A stretch of DNA of 64,000 bases from Prosopocoilus inquinatus. Its lineage: Eukaryota > Arthropoda > Insecta > Coleoptera > Lucanidae. Position numbers and translations under genes: made by a program. The notes under the pieces were generated by a model. It made no database searches. It was not told the origin of the DNA and saw nothing but the letters and a program-made list of their open reading frames with translations. The DNA lies in NCBI GenBank assembly GCA_036172665.1, contig CM069880.1, forward strand, positions 4,156,501 through 4,220,500, written 5' to 3'. This document shows positions 25,801 to 39,060 of the stretch, one piece after another (the first letter of the stretch is position 1; each line of letters opens with the position of its first letter).

Positions 25801-27824
25801 AACTCTGATGTGAGATACGAAGTTCTCGGACGCAGCAGGAGCTGGAAATAGTTCTGAACGAAACAACACGTATTAGCGTTGTTCCTGTGATGTATCTAAT
25901 CGATCCTTACTTATCTACTATGCTATTTGACGTTTCAACGGACTCCAGTAACTCTGATGTGAGATACGAAGTTCTCGGACGCAGCAGAAGCTGGAAATAG
26001 TTCTGAACGAAACAACACGTACTAGCGTTATTCCTGTGATGTATCTAATCGATCCTTACTTATCTATCATGTTATTTGACTTTACGATGGACTATAGTAA
26101 CTCTGATGTGAGATACGAAGTTCTCGGACGCAGCAGAAGCTGGAAAGAGTTCTGATCGAAACAACACGTACTAGCGTTATTCCTGTGATGTATCTAATCG
26201 ATCCTTACTTATCTATCATGTTATTTGACTTTACGATGGACTATAGTAACTCTGATGTGAGATACGAAGTTCTCAGACGCAGCAGAAGCTGGAAATAGTT
26301 CGGAATGAAACAGCACGTATTAGCGTTGTTCCTGTGATGTATCTAATCGATACTTACTTATCTACTATGTTATTTGACGTTTCAACGGACTCCAGTAACT
26401 CTGATGTGAGATACGAAGTTCTCGGACGCAGCAGAAGCTGGAAATAGTTCTGAACGAAACAACACGTACTAGCGTTGTTCCTGTGATGTATCTAATCGAT
26501 CCTTACTTATCTACTATGTTATTTGACGTTTCAACGGACTCCAGTAACTCTGATGTGAGATACGAAGTTCTCGGACGCAGCAGAAGCTGGAAATAGTTCT
26601 GAACGAAACAACACGTACTAGCGTTATTCCTGTGATGTATCTAATCGATCCTTACTTATCTATCATGTTATTTGACTTTACGATGGACTATAGTAACTCT
26701 GATGTGAGATACGAAGTTCTCAGACGCAGCAGAAGCTGGAAATAGTTCGGAATGAAACAGCACGTATTAGCGTTGTTCCTGTGATGTATCTAATCGATAC
26801 TTACTTATCTACTATGTTATTTGACGTTTCAACGGACTCCAGTAACTCTGATGTGAGATACGAAGTTCTCGGACGCAGCAGAAGCTGGAAAAAGTTCTGA
26901 ACGAAACAACACGTACTAGCGTTATTCCTGTGATGTATCTAATCGATCCTTACTTATCTACTATGTTATTTGACGTTTCAACGGATTCCAGTAACTCTGA
27001 TGTGAGATACGAAGCTCTCGGGCTCAGCAATAGCTGGAAATAGTTTTGAACGAAATAACACGTATTAGCGTTGTTCCTGTGATGTATCTAATCGATCCTT
27101 ACTTATCTATCTTGTTATTTGACGTTACGATGCACTCCAGTAACTCTGATGTGAGATACGAAGTTCTCGGACGCAGCAGAAGCTGGAAATAGTTTTGAAC
27201 GAAACAACACGTATTGGCGTTGTTCCTGTGATGTATCTAATCGATCCTTACTTATCTATCATGTTATTTGACTTTACGATGGACTCCAGTAACTCTGATG
27301 TGAGATACGAAGTTCTCGGACTCAGCAGGAGCTGGAAATAGTTTTGAACGAAATAACACGTATTAGCGTTGTTCCTGTGATGTATCTAATCGATCCTTAC
27401 TTATCTATCTTGTTATTTGACGTTACGATACACTCCAGTAACTCTGATGTGAGATACGAAGTTCTTGGACGCAGCAGAAGCTGGAAATAGTTTTGAACGA
27501 AACAACACGTATTAGCGTCGTTCCTGTGATGTATCAAATCGATCCTTACTTATCTATCATGTTATTTGACTTTACGATGGACTCCAGTAACTCTGATGTG
27601 AGATACGAGTTTCTCGGACTCAGCAGGAGCTGGAAATAGTTTTGAACGAAATAACACGTATTAGCGTTGTTCCTGTGATGTATCTAATCGATCCTTACTT
27701 ATCTATCTTGTTATTTGACGTTACGATGGACTCCAGTAGCTCTGATGTGAGATACGAAGTTTTCGGACGCAGCAGAAGCTGGAAATAGTTTTGAACGAAA
27801 CAACACGTATTAGCGTTGTTCCTG
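22801..27824 (+). repeat. 149-bp satellite array, block 2
   Basis: The block is 5024 bp: 33 full monomers plus the 108-bp partial monomer, minus one 1-bp deletion (ACGAATTCTCGG near 25672). It begins at GACGTTACGATGG and ends at GTTCCTG, so the two insert junctions occupy the same monomer phase. A duplication of about 6-7 monomers is visible: CATTAGCTGGAACTAG, then CGATACTTACTTATCTATC, then TTCGGAGGCAGC recur near 23.75-23.9 and 24.79-24.95 kb. The variant ACTATGCTATTTGAC becomes frequent from here to block 3. Confidence 0.95.
26020..26930 (+). repeat. Three-monomer tandem duplication
   Basis: TAGTTCGGAATGAAACAGC occurs with CGGAATG at 26301 and 26748, an offset of exactly 447 bp or three monomers. 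The linked variants ACTAGCGTTATTCC, GGACTATAGTAAC and CGATACTTACTTATC repeat in the same order. Confidence 0.8.
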
Positions 27825-27853
27825 CATACTTTTCCCGAAGAGGCTGTTGGCAG

Positions 27854-27866
27854 GGTTCACTGAACC
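27854..27866. promoter_or_regulatory. Ecdysone-response-element-like inverted repeat, insert 2
   Basis: GGTTCA-C-TGAACC is unchanged from insert 1. The same caution applies: consensus match only. Confidence 0.4.
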
Positions 27867-28800
27867 ATTTGAAGCTGGTGGACGCAAACTTAGGTCGTCA
27901 CTTCAGAATATATTTGTAGGTACATCGGTGCATCATCCGTTGTCACACTTTAGGTGTCTCGGGAATGCAAGAGTCAATAAGTGGGAATTCGATCAGAGTT
28001 CTATTCAGTTGGTGGCTTTTAATTTGATTTGCTATTAAGGTAAACAACTTGTGATGTTTAGGTACCTCTCAACTTTAAACGAGGGCCAAGTGTATTACGG
28101 TAATCCTGTGGGCTGACCAAGTAATGAAACCAGTGCGAGTTTATTATAAATCGTTCGCATTAGAGAATAATAATTCGCTTTCATTAAACGAGGACAAGAC
28201 TTTAAAGCTTGCATTAAAATGCAGATGAAATTATATATTTTACGGAAACACGTTTGTTCATTCACCTCAACGTTGAAAATTGTCGCTAATTTTGTGTGGC
28301 TGAGTACGGCAGCGAAGCGTTGGAGCCGTCGTTGAGCATTACTGAATGCACTTGAGGGATCGATGCGCAATCTGTACGTTGAACGTGCAATCAACTTAGA
28401 GCGCTCCGATGATTACAGATTCCTGTAATTCTGCAGGGACCTGTGATCTTTGATTACTTGAAAGTTCGCGTCGGTCGTTTCAAGATGGCAGCACCACGAC
28501 GCATTAAAAATTATTTTTATTTATCGCTATTTTAAATGTCTTACAAGTAAAGATAATACCATGATGCCCCATAAATAACAATTACTGGATTTGCGCGAAG
28601 GGATTTTCGCTTATTCAACTTTTCTCTGAGAAAACACTTGTCTTACATAACATGCCTTGAATTTCGTTCTCTTTTGAATTAAACAGGGCAGGAATAGTTG
28701 CTTTTATCATTTAAAACCGCCACAGGCGATGAGCGTGTAACATAATTTAAGCGTTAAAGCTCGTTTTCTGTGCGAAATTAATGTCTCCTTACGATGGTAC

Positions 28801-28836
28801 TTTAATCACAAACGAACATCCAAAGTCTCCTTTATT
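28801..28836 (-). other. 36-bp poly(A)-signal-like module at insert 2 right edge
   Basis: Identical to the module in insert 1 on the minus strand (AATAAA, GT-rich stretch, GATTAAA). Confidence 0.6.
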
Positions 28837-29459
28837 TTTGACGTTACGATGGACTCCAGTAACTCTGATGTGAGGTACGAAGTTTTCGGACGCATCAGAA
28901 GCTGGAAATAGTTTTGAACGAAACATCACGTATTAGCGTTGTTCCTGTGATGTATCTAATCGATCTTTACTTATCTATAATGTTATTTGACGTTACGAAG
29001 GATTCGAGTAACTCTGATATGAGATACGAAGTTTTCGGACGCAGCAGAAGCTGGAAAAAGTTTTGAACGAAATAACACGTATTAGCGTTGTTCCTGTGAT
29101 GTATCTAATCGATCCTTACTTATCTATCTTGTTATTTGACGTTACGATGCACTCCAGTAACTCTGATGAGAGATACGAAGTTCTCGGACGCAGCAGAAGC
29201 TGGAAATAGTTTTGAACGAAACAACACGTATTAGCGTCGTTCCTGTGATGTATCTAATATATCCTTACCTATCTATCATGTTATTTGACTTTACGATGGA
29301 CTCCAGTAACTCTGATGTGAGATACGAAGTTCTCGGACTCAGCAGAAGCTGGAAATAGTTTTGAACAAAACAACACGTATTAGCGTCGTTCCTGTGATGT
29401 ATCTAATCGATCCTTACTTATCTATCTTGTTATTTGTCGTTACGATGCACTCCAGTAAC

Positions 29460-29960
29460 TCTGATGAGAGATACGAAGTCCTATGACTCAGCAGGAGCTG
29501 GAAATAGTTCTGAACGAAACAGCACGTGTTAGCGTTGTTCCTGTGATGTATCTAATCGATCCTTACTTATCTACTATGTTATTTGACGTTTCAACGGACT
29601 CCAGTAACTCTGATGTGAGATACGAAGTTCTCGGACGCAGCAGAAGCTGGAAATAGTTTTGAACAAAACAACACGTATTAGCGTCGTTCCTGTGATGTAT
29701 CTAATCGATCCTTACTTATCTACTATGTTATTTGACGTTTCAACGGACTCCAGTAACTCTGATGTGAGATACGAATTTCTCGGACGCAGCAGAAGCTGGA
29801 AATAGTTCTGAACGAAATAACACGTATTAGCGTTGTTCCTGTGATGTATCTAATCGATCCTTACTTATCTATCTTGTTATTTGACGTTACGATGCACTCC
29901 AGTAACTCTGATGAGAGATACGAAGTCCTATGACTCAGCAGGAGCTGGAAATAGTTCTGA
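29460..29960 (+). repeat. Three-monomer duplication
   Basis: The rare variant GAAGTCCTATGACTCAGC, with linked CAGCACGTGTTAGCG, occurs with GAAGTCC at 29475 and 29922, an offset of 447 bp. A further copy lies near 44.3 kb, downstream of insert 3. Confidence 0.8.
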
Positions 29961-30129
29961 ACGAAACAGCACGTGTTAGCGTTGTTCCTGTGATGTATCT
30001 AATCGATCCTTACTTATCTACTATGTTATTTGACGTTTCAACGGACTCCAGTAACTCTGATGTGAGATACGAAGTTCTCGGACGCAGCAGAAGCTGGAAA
30101 TAGTTTTGAACGAAACAACACGTATTAGC

Positions 30130-31000
30130 GTTGTTCCTGTGATGTATCTAATCTATCCTTACTTATCTACTATGTTATTTGACGTTTCAACGGACTCCAG
30201 TAACTCTGATGTGAGATACGCAGTTCTCGGACTCAGCAATAGCTGGAAATAGTTTTGAACGAAATAACACGTATTAGCGTTGTTCCTGTGATGTATATAA
30301 TCGATCCTTACTTATCTATCTTGTTATTTGACGTTACGATGCACTCCAGTAACTCTGATGTGAGATACGAAGTTCTCGGACGCAGCAGAAGCTGGAAATA
30401 ATTTTGAACGAAACAACACGTATTGGCGTCGTTCCTGTGATGTATCTAATCGATCCTTACTTATCTATCTTGTTATTTGACGTTACGATGCACTCCAGTA
30501 ACTCTGATGAGAGATACGAAGTTCTCGGACGCAGCAGAAGCTGGAAATAGTTTTGAACGAAACAACACGTATTAGCGTTGTTCCTGTGATGTATCTAATC
30601 TATCCTTACTTATCTACTATGTTATTTGACGTTTCAACGGACTCCAGTAACTCTGATGTGAGATACGCAGTTCTCGGACTCAGCAATAGCTGGAAATAGT
30701 TTTGAACGAAATAACACGTATTAGCGTTGTTCCTGTGATGTATATAATCGATCCTTACTTATCTATCTTGTTATTTGACGTTACGATGCACTCCAGTAAC
30801 TCTGATGTGAGATACGAAGTTCTCGGACGCAGCAGAAGCTGGAAATAATTTTGAACGAAACAACACGTATTGGCGTCGTTCCTGTGATGTATCTAATCGA
30901 TCCTTACTTATCTATCTTGTTATTTGACGTTACGATGCACTCCAGTAACTCTGATGAGAGATACGAAGTTCTCGGACGCAGCAGAAGCTGGAAATAGTTT
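30130..31000 (+). repeat. Three-monomer tandem duplication
   Basis: The sequence GATACGCAGTTCTCGG, preceded by CTAATCTATCC and followed by GTATATAATCG and TTGGCGTCG, repeats with CAGTTCTCGG at 30221 and 30668. The offset is exactly 447 bp. Confidence 0.85.
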
Positions 31001-31639
31001 TGAACGAAACAACACGTATTAGCGTCGTTCCTGTGATGTATCTAATCGATCCTTACCTATCTATCATGTTATTTGACTTTACGATGGACTCCAGTAACTC
31101 TGATATGAGATACGAAGTTCTCGGACTCAGCAGAAGCTGGAAATAGTTTTGAACGAAGTAACACCTATTAGCGTTGTTCGTGTGACCTATCTAATCGATC
31201 CTTACTTATCTATCTTGTTATTTGACGTTACGATGCACTCCAGTAACTCTGATGTGATATACGAAGTTCTCGGACGCAGCAGAAGCTGGAAATAGTTTTG
31301 AACGAAACAACATGTATTAGCGTCGTTCCTGTGATGTATCTAATCGATCCTTACTTATCTACTATGTTATTTGACGATTCAACGGACTCCAGTAACTCTG
31401 ATGTGAGATACGAAGTTCTCGGACGCAGCAGAAGCTGGAAATAGTTCTGAACGAAATAACACGTATTAGCGTTGTTCCTGTGATGTATCTAATCGATCCT
31501 TACTTATCTATCACATTCTTTGACTTTACGATGGACACCAGTAACTCTGATGTGAGATACGAAGTTCTCGGACTCAGCAGGAGCTGGAAATAGTTTTGAA
31601 CGAAATAACACGTATTAGCGTTGTTCCTGTGATGTATCT

Positions 31640-32930
31640 AATCGATCCTTACTTATCTATCATGTTATTTGAAGTTACGATGGACTCCAGTAACTCTGAT
31701 GTGAGATAAGAAGTTCTCGGACGCAGCAGGAGCTGGAAATAGTTCTGAACGAAACAACACGTATTAGCGTTGTTCCTGTGATGTATCTAATCGATCCTTA
31801 CTTATCTACTATGCTATTTGACGTTTCAACGGACTCCAGTAAATCTGATGTGAGATACGAGGTTCTCGGACTCAGCAGGAGCTGGAAATAGTTTTGAACG
31901 AAATAACACGTATTAGCGTCGTTCCTGTGATGTATCTAATCGATCCTTAATTATCCATTATGTTATTTGACGTTACGATGCACTCCAGTAACTCTGATGT
32001 GAGATGCGAATTCTCGGACTCAGCAGGAGCTGGAAATAGTTTTGAACGAAATAACACGTATTAGCGTTGTTCCTGTGATGTATCTAATCGATCCTTACTT
32101 ATCTATCATGTTATTTGAAGTTACGATGGACTCCACTAACTCTGATGTGAGATACGAAGTTCTCGGACGCAGCAGGAGCTGGAAATAGTTCTGAACGAAA
32201 CAACACGTATTAGCGTTGTTCCTGTGATGTATCTAATCGATCCTTACTTATCTACTATGCTATTTGACGTTTCAACGGACTCCAGTAAATCTGATGTGAG
32301 ATACGAGGTTCTCGGACTCAGCAGGAGCTGGAAATAGTTTTGAACGAAATAACACGTATTAGCGTCGTTCCTGTGATGTATCTAATCGATCCTTAATTAT
32401 CCATTATGTTATTTGACGTTACGATGCACTCCAGTAACTCTGATGTGAGATGCGAATTCTCGGACTCAGCAGGAGCTGGAAATAGTTTTGAACGAAATAA
32501 CACGTATTAGCGTTGTTCCTGTGATGTATCTAATCGATCCTTACTTATCTATCATGTTATTTGAAGTTACGATGGACTCCACTAACTCTGATGTGAGATA
32601 CGAAGTTCTCGGACGCAGCAGGAGCTGGAAATAGTTCTGAACGAAACAACACGTATTAGCGTTGTTCCTGTGATGTATCTAATCGATCCTTACTTATCTA
32701 CTATGCTATTTGACGTTTCAACGGACTCCAGTAAATCTGATGTGAGATATGAGGTTCTCGGACTCAGCAGGAGCTGGAAATAGTTTTGAACGAAATAACA
32801 CGTAATAGCGTCGTTCCTGTGATGTATCTAATCGATCCTTACCTATCCATCATGTTATTTGACGTTACGATGCACTCCAGTAACTCTGATGTGAGATACG
32901 AATTCTCGGACTCAGCAGGAGCTGGAAATA
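31640..32930 (+). repeat. 446-bp trimer repeated three times in tandem
   Basis: An ordered trimer repeats: a GAAGTTACGATGG monomer, a CTATGCTATTTGACG/CAGTAAATCTG monomer, then a monomer with CTATCCAT(T/C)ATG and the 1-bp deletion ACGAATTCTC. GATGCGAATTC recurs 446 bp apart (near 32004 and 32450), and a third, slightly different copy follows. Another set of the same trimer types occurs at about 36.9-37.6 kb. This is the clearest short higher-order repeat in the window. Confidence 0.85.
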
Positions 32931-32940
32931 GTTTTGAACG

Positions 32941-35900
32941 AAGTAACACCTATTAGCGTTGTTCGTGTGACGTATCTAATCGATCCTTACTTATCTATCT
33001 TGTTATTTGACGTTACGATGCACTCCAGTAACTCTGATGTGAGATACGAAGTTCTCGGACGCAGCAGAAGCTGGAAATAGTCTTGAACGAAACAACATGT
33101 ATTAGCGTCGTTCCTGTGATGTATCTAATCGATCCTTACTTATCTACTATGTTATTTGACGTTTCAACGGACTCCAGTAACTCTGATGTGAGATACGAAG
33201 TTCTCGGACGCAGCAGAAGCTGGAAATAGTTCTGAACGAAATAACACGTATTAGCGTTGTTCCTGTGATGTATATAATCGATCCTTACTTATCTATCACA
33301 TTCTTTGACTTTACGATGGACACCAGTAACTCTGATGTGAGATACGAAGTTCTCGGACTCAGCAGGAGCTGGAAATAGTTTTGAACGAAATAACACGTAT
33401 TAGCGTTGTTCCTGTGATGTATCTAATCGATCCTTACTTATCTATCATGTTATTTGAAGTTACGATGGACTCCAGTAACTCTGATGTGAGATAAGAAGTT
33501 CTCGGACGCAGCAGGAGCTGGAAATAGTTCTGAACGAAACAACACGTATTAGCGTTGTTCCTGTGATGTATCTAATCGATCCTTACTTATCTACTATGCT
33601 ATTTGACGTTTCAACGGACTCCAGTAAATCTGATGTGAGATACGAGGTTCTCGGACTCAGCAGGAGCTGGAAATAGTTCTGAACGAAATAACACGTATTA
33701 GCGTTGTTCCTGTGATGTATCTAATCGATCCTTACTTATCTACTATGCTATTTGACGTTTCAACGGACTCCAGTAACTCTGATGTGAGATACGAAGTTCT
33801 CGGACGCAGCAGAAGCTGGAAATAGTTCTGAACGAAATAACACGTATTAGCGTTGTTCCTGTGATGTATCTAATCGATCCTTACTTATCTATCTTGTTAT
33901 TTGACGTTACGATGCACTCCAGTAACTCTGATGAGAGATACGAAGTTCTATGACTCAGCAGGAGCTGGAAATAGTTCTGAACGAAACAGCACGTATTAGC
34001 GTTGTTCCTGTGATGTATCTAATCGATCCTTACTTATCTACTATGTTATTTGACGTTTCAACGGACTCCAGTAACTCTGATGTGAGATACGAAGTTCTCG
34101 GACGCAGCAGAAGCTGGAAATAGTTTTGAACGAAACAACACGTATTAGCGTTGTTCCTGTGATGTATCTAATCGATCCTTACTTATCTATCACGTTCTTT
34201 GACTTTACGATGGACACCAGTAACTCTGATGTGAGATACGAAGTTCTCGGACGCAGCAGGAGCTGGAAATAGTTCTGAACGAAACAACACGCACTAGCGT
34301 TATTCCTGTGATGTATCTAATCGATCCTTACTTATCTACTATGTTATTTAACGTTTCAACGGACTCCAGTAACTCTGATGTGAGATACGAAGTTCTCGGA
34401 CTCAGCAGGAGCTGGAAATAGTTCTGAACGAAACAACACGTATTAGCGTTGTTCCTGTGATGTATCTAATCGATCCTTACTTATCTACTATGTTATTTGA
34501 CATTTCAACGGACTCCAGTAACTCTGATGTGAGATACAAAGTTCTCGGACGCAGCAGAAGCTGGAAACAGTTTTGAACGAGACAACACGTATTAGCGTCG
34601 TTCCTGTGATGTATCTAATCGATCCTTACTTATCTACTATGCTATTTGAAGTTTCAACGGACTCCAGTAAATCTGATGTGAGATACGAGGTTCTCGGACT
34701 CAGCAGGAGCTGGAAATAGTTTTGAACGAAATAACACGTATTAGCGTTGTTCCTGTGATGTATCTAATCGATCCTTACTTATCTACTATGTTATTTGACG
34801 TTTCAACGGATTCCAGTAACTCTGATGTGAGATATGAAGCTCTCGGACTCAGCAATAGCTGGAAATAGTTTTGAACGAAATAACACGTATTAGCGTTGTT
34901 CCTGTGATGTATCTAATCGATCCTTACTTATCTATCTTGTTATTTGACGTTACGATGCACTCCAGTAACTCTGATGTGAGATACGAATTCTCGGACTCAG
35001 CAGGAGCTGGAAATAGTTTTGAAGGAAATAACACGTATTAGCGTTGTTCCTGTGATGTATCTAATAGATCCTTACTTATCTACTATGCTATTTGACGTTT
35101 CAACGGACTCCAGTAACTCTGATGTGAGATACGAGGTTCTCGGACTCAGCAGAAGCTGGAAATAGTTTTGAACGAAACAACACGTATTAGCGTTGTTCCT
35201 GTGATGTATCTAGTCAATCCTTACTTATCTATCATGTTATTTGACGTTACGATGCACTCCAGTAACTCTGATGTGAGATACGAAGTTCTCGGACGCAGTA
35301 GAAGCTGGAAATAGTTTTGAACGAAACAAAACGTATTGGCGTTGTTCCTGTGATGTATCTAATCGATCCTTACTTATCTATCATGTTATTTGACTTTACG
35401 ATGGACTCCAGTAACTCTGATGTGAGATACGAAGTTCTCGGACTTAGCAGGAGCTGGAAATAGTTTTGAACGAAATAACACGTATTAGCGTTGTTCCTGT
35501 GATGTATCTAATCGATCCTTACTTATCTATCATGTTATTTGAAGTTACGATGGACTCCAGTAACTCTGATGTGAGATACGAAGTTCTCGGACTCGGCAGG
35601 AGCTGGAAATAGTTCTGAACGAAACAACACGTATTAGCGTTGTTCCTGTGATGTATCTAATCGGTCCTTACTTATCTACTATGCTATTTGACGTTTCAAC
35701 GGACTCCAGTAACTCTGATGTGAGATACGAGGTTCTCGGACTCAGCAGGAGCTGGAAATAGTTTTGAACGAAACAACACGTATTAGCGTTGTTCCTGTGA
35801 TGTATCTAGTCAATCCTTACTTATCTATCATGTTATTTGACGTTACGATGCACTCCAGTAACTCTGATGTGAGATACGAAGTTCTCGGACGCAGCAGAAG

Positions 35901-38900
35901 CTGGAAATAGTTTTAAACGAAACAACACGTATTGGCGTTGTTCCTGTGATGTATCTAATCGATCCTTACTTATCTATCATGTTATTTGAATTTCCGATGG
36001 ACTCCAGTAACTCTGATGTGAGATACGAAGTTCTCGGACTCAGCAGGAGCTGGAAATAGTTTTGAACGAAATAACACGTATTAGCGTTGTTCCTGTGATG
36101 TATCTAATCGATCCTTACTTATCTATCTTGTTATTTGACGTTACGATACACTCCAGTAACTCTGATGTGAGATACGAAGTTCTTGGACGCAGCAGAAGCT
36201 GGAAATAGTTTTGAACGAAATAACACGTATTAGCGTCGTTCCTGTGATGTATCTAATCGATCCTTACCTATCCATCATGTTATTTGACGTTACGATGCAC
36301 TCCAGTAACTCTGATGTGAGATACGAATTCTCGGACTCAGCAGGAGCTGGAAATAGTTTTGAACGAAGTAACACCTATTAGCGTTGTTCGTGTGACGTAT
36401 CTAATCGATCCTTACTTATCTATCTTGTTATTTGACGTTACGATGCACTCCAGTAACTCTGATGTGAGATACGAAGTTCTCGGACGCAGCAGAAGCTGGA
36501 AATAGTTTTGAACGAAACAACATGTATTAGCGTCGTTCCTGTGATGTATCTAATCGATCCTTACTTATCTACTATGTTATTTGACGTTTCAACGGACTCC
36601 AGTAACTCTGATGTGAGATACGAAGTTCTCGGACGCAGCAGAAGCTGGAAATAGTTCTGAACGAAATAACACGTATTAGCGTTGTTCCTGTGATGTACAT
36701 AATCGATCCTTACTTATCTATCACATTCTTTGACTTTACGATGGACACCAGTAACTCTGATGTGAGATACGAAGTTCTCGGACTCAGCAGGAGCTGGAAA
36801 TACTTTTGAACGAAATAACACGTATTAGCGTTGTTCCTGTGATGTATCTAATCGATCCTTACTTATCTATCATGTTATTTGAAGTTACGATGGACTCCAG
36901 TAACTCTGATGTGAGATAAGAAGTTCTCGGACGCAGCAGGAGCTGGAAATAGTTCTGAACGAAACAACACGTATTAGCGTTGTTCCTGTGATGTATCTAA
37001 TCGATCCTTACTTATCTACTATGCTATTTGACGTTTCAACGGACTCCAGTAAATCTGATGTGAGATACGAGGTTCTCGGACTCAGCAGGAGCTGGAAATA
37101 GTTTTGAACGAAATAACACGTATTAGCGTCGTTCCTGTGATGTATCTAATCGATCCTTACCTATCCATCATGTTATTTGACGTTACGATGCACTCCAGTA
37201 ACTCTGATGTGAGATACGAATTCTCGGACTCAGCAGGAGCTGGAAATAGTTTTGAACGAAATAACACGTATTAGCGTTGTTCCTGTGATGTATCTAATCG
37301 ATCCTTACTTATCTATCATGTTATTTGAAGTTACGATGGACTCCACTAACTCTGATGTGAGATACGAAGTTCTCGGACGCAGCAGGAGCTGGAAATAGTT
37401 CTGAACGAAACAACACGTATTAGCGTTGTTCCTGTGATGTATCTAATCGATCCTTACTTATCTACTATGCTATTTGACGTTTCAACGGACTCCAGTAAAT
37501 CTGATGTGAGATACGAGGTTCTCGGACTCAGCAGGAGCTGGAAATAGTTCTGAACGAAACAACACGTATTAGCGTTGTTCCTGTGATGTATCTAATCGAT
37601 CCTTACTTATCTACTATGCTATTTGACGTTTCAACGGACTCCAGTAACTCTGATGTGAGATACGAAGTTCTCGGACGCAGCAGAAGCTGGAAATAGTTTT
37701 GAACGAAACAACACGTATTAGCGTTGTTCCTGTGATGTATCTAATCGATCCTTACTTATCTATCTTGTTATTTGACGTTACGATGCACTCAAGTAACTCT
37801 GATGAGAGATACGAAGTTCTATGACTCAGCAGGAGCTGGAAATAGTTCTGAACGAAACAGCACGTATTAGCGTTGTTCATGTGATGTATCTAATCGATCC
37901 TTACTTATCTACTATGTTATTTGACGTTTCAACGGACTCCAGTAACTCTGATGTGAGATACGAAGTTCTCGGACGCAGCAGAAGCTGGAAATAGTTTTGA
38001 ACGAAACAACACGTATTAGCGTTGTTCCTGTGATGTATCTAATCGATCCTTACTTATCTATCACGTTCTTTGACTTTACGATGGACACCAGTAACTCTGA
38101 TGTGAGATACGAAGTTCTCGGAGGCAGCAGGAGCTGGAAATAGTTCTGAACGAAACAACACGCACTAGCGTTATTCCTGTGATGTATCTAATCGATCCTT
38201 ACTTATCTACTATGTTATTTGACGTTTCAACGGACTCCAGTAACTCTGATGTGAGATACGAAGTTCTCGGACTCAGCAGGAGCTGGAAATAGTTCTGAAC
38301 GAAACAACACGTATTAGCGTTGTTCCTGTGATGTATCTAATCGATCCTTACTTATCTACTATGTTATTTGACATTTCAACGGACTCCAGTAACTCTGATG
38401 TGAGATACAAAGTTCTCGGACGCAGCAGAAGCTGGAAACAGTTTTGAACGAGACAACACGTATTAGCGTCGTTCCTGTGATGTATCTAATCGATCCTTAC
38501 TTATCTATCATGTTATTTGACTTTACGATGGACTATAGTAACTCTGATGTGAGATAAGAAGTTCTCAGACGCAGCAGAAGCTGGAAATATTTCTGAATGA
38601 AACAGCGCGTATTAGCGTTGTTCCTGTGATGTATCTAATCGATCCTTACTTATCTACTATGTTATTTGACGTTTCAACGGACTCCAGTAACTCTGATGTG
38701 AGATACGAAGTTCTCGGACGCAGCAGAAGCTGGTAATAGTTTTGAAAGGAACAACACGTATTAGCGTTGTTCCTGTGATGTAGCTAATCGCTCCTTACTT
38801 ATCTACTATGTTATTTGAAGTTTCAACGGATTCCAGTAACTCTGATGTGACATATGAAGCTCTCGGACTCAGCAATAGCTGGAAATAGTTTTGAACGAAA

Positions 38901-39060
38901 TAACACGTATTAGCGTTGTTCCTGTGATGTATCTAATCGATCCTTACTTATCTATCTTGTTATTTGACGTTACGATGCACTCCAGTAACTCTGATGTGAG
39001 ATACGAATTCTCGGACTCAGCAGGAGCTGGAAATAGTTTTGAAGGAAATAACACGTATTA
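32941..39060 (+). repeat. 23-monomer segmental duplication with later gains
   Basis: AAGTAACACCTATTAGCG with TTCGTGTGACG occurs at 32941 and 36366, an offset of 3425 bp (23 monomers minus 2 bp). CACATTCTTTGAC follows in both. Further along, GCACTAGCGTTATTCC is offset by 3871 bp (34291 to 38162) and ATATGAAGCTCTCGG by 4020 bp (34831 to 38851). The downstream copy therefore gained a trimer (+446) and then one monomer (+149) after, or as part of, the duplication. Confidence 0.75.

Larger units (their letters stand above)
27825..28839. repeat. 1015-bp satellite-embedded insert, copy 2
   Basis: Same length, boundaries and monomer phase as copies 1 and 3, with no indels seen. It differs from copy 3 by about 10 substitutions by eye. 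The monomer just before it carries CCAGTAGCTCTG, shared with copy 3 but not copy 1. The sequence after it (GAGGTACGAAG, GGACGCATCAGAAG, GAAACATCACG, AAGGATTCGAG) is shared with copy 3 for about 0.45 kb before monomer-number differences appear. Copies 2 and 3 are therefore the most recent duplicates. The accidental frames differ between copies by amino-acid-changing substitutions, which argues against a selected protein. Confidence 0.93.
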
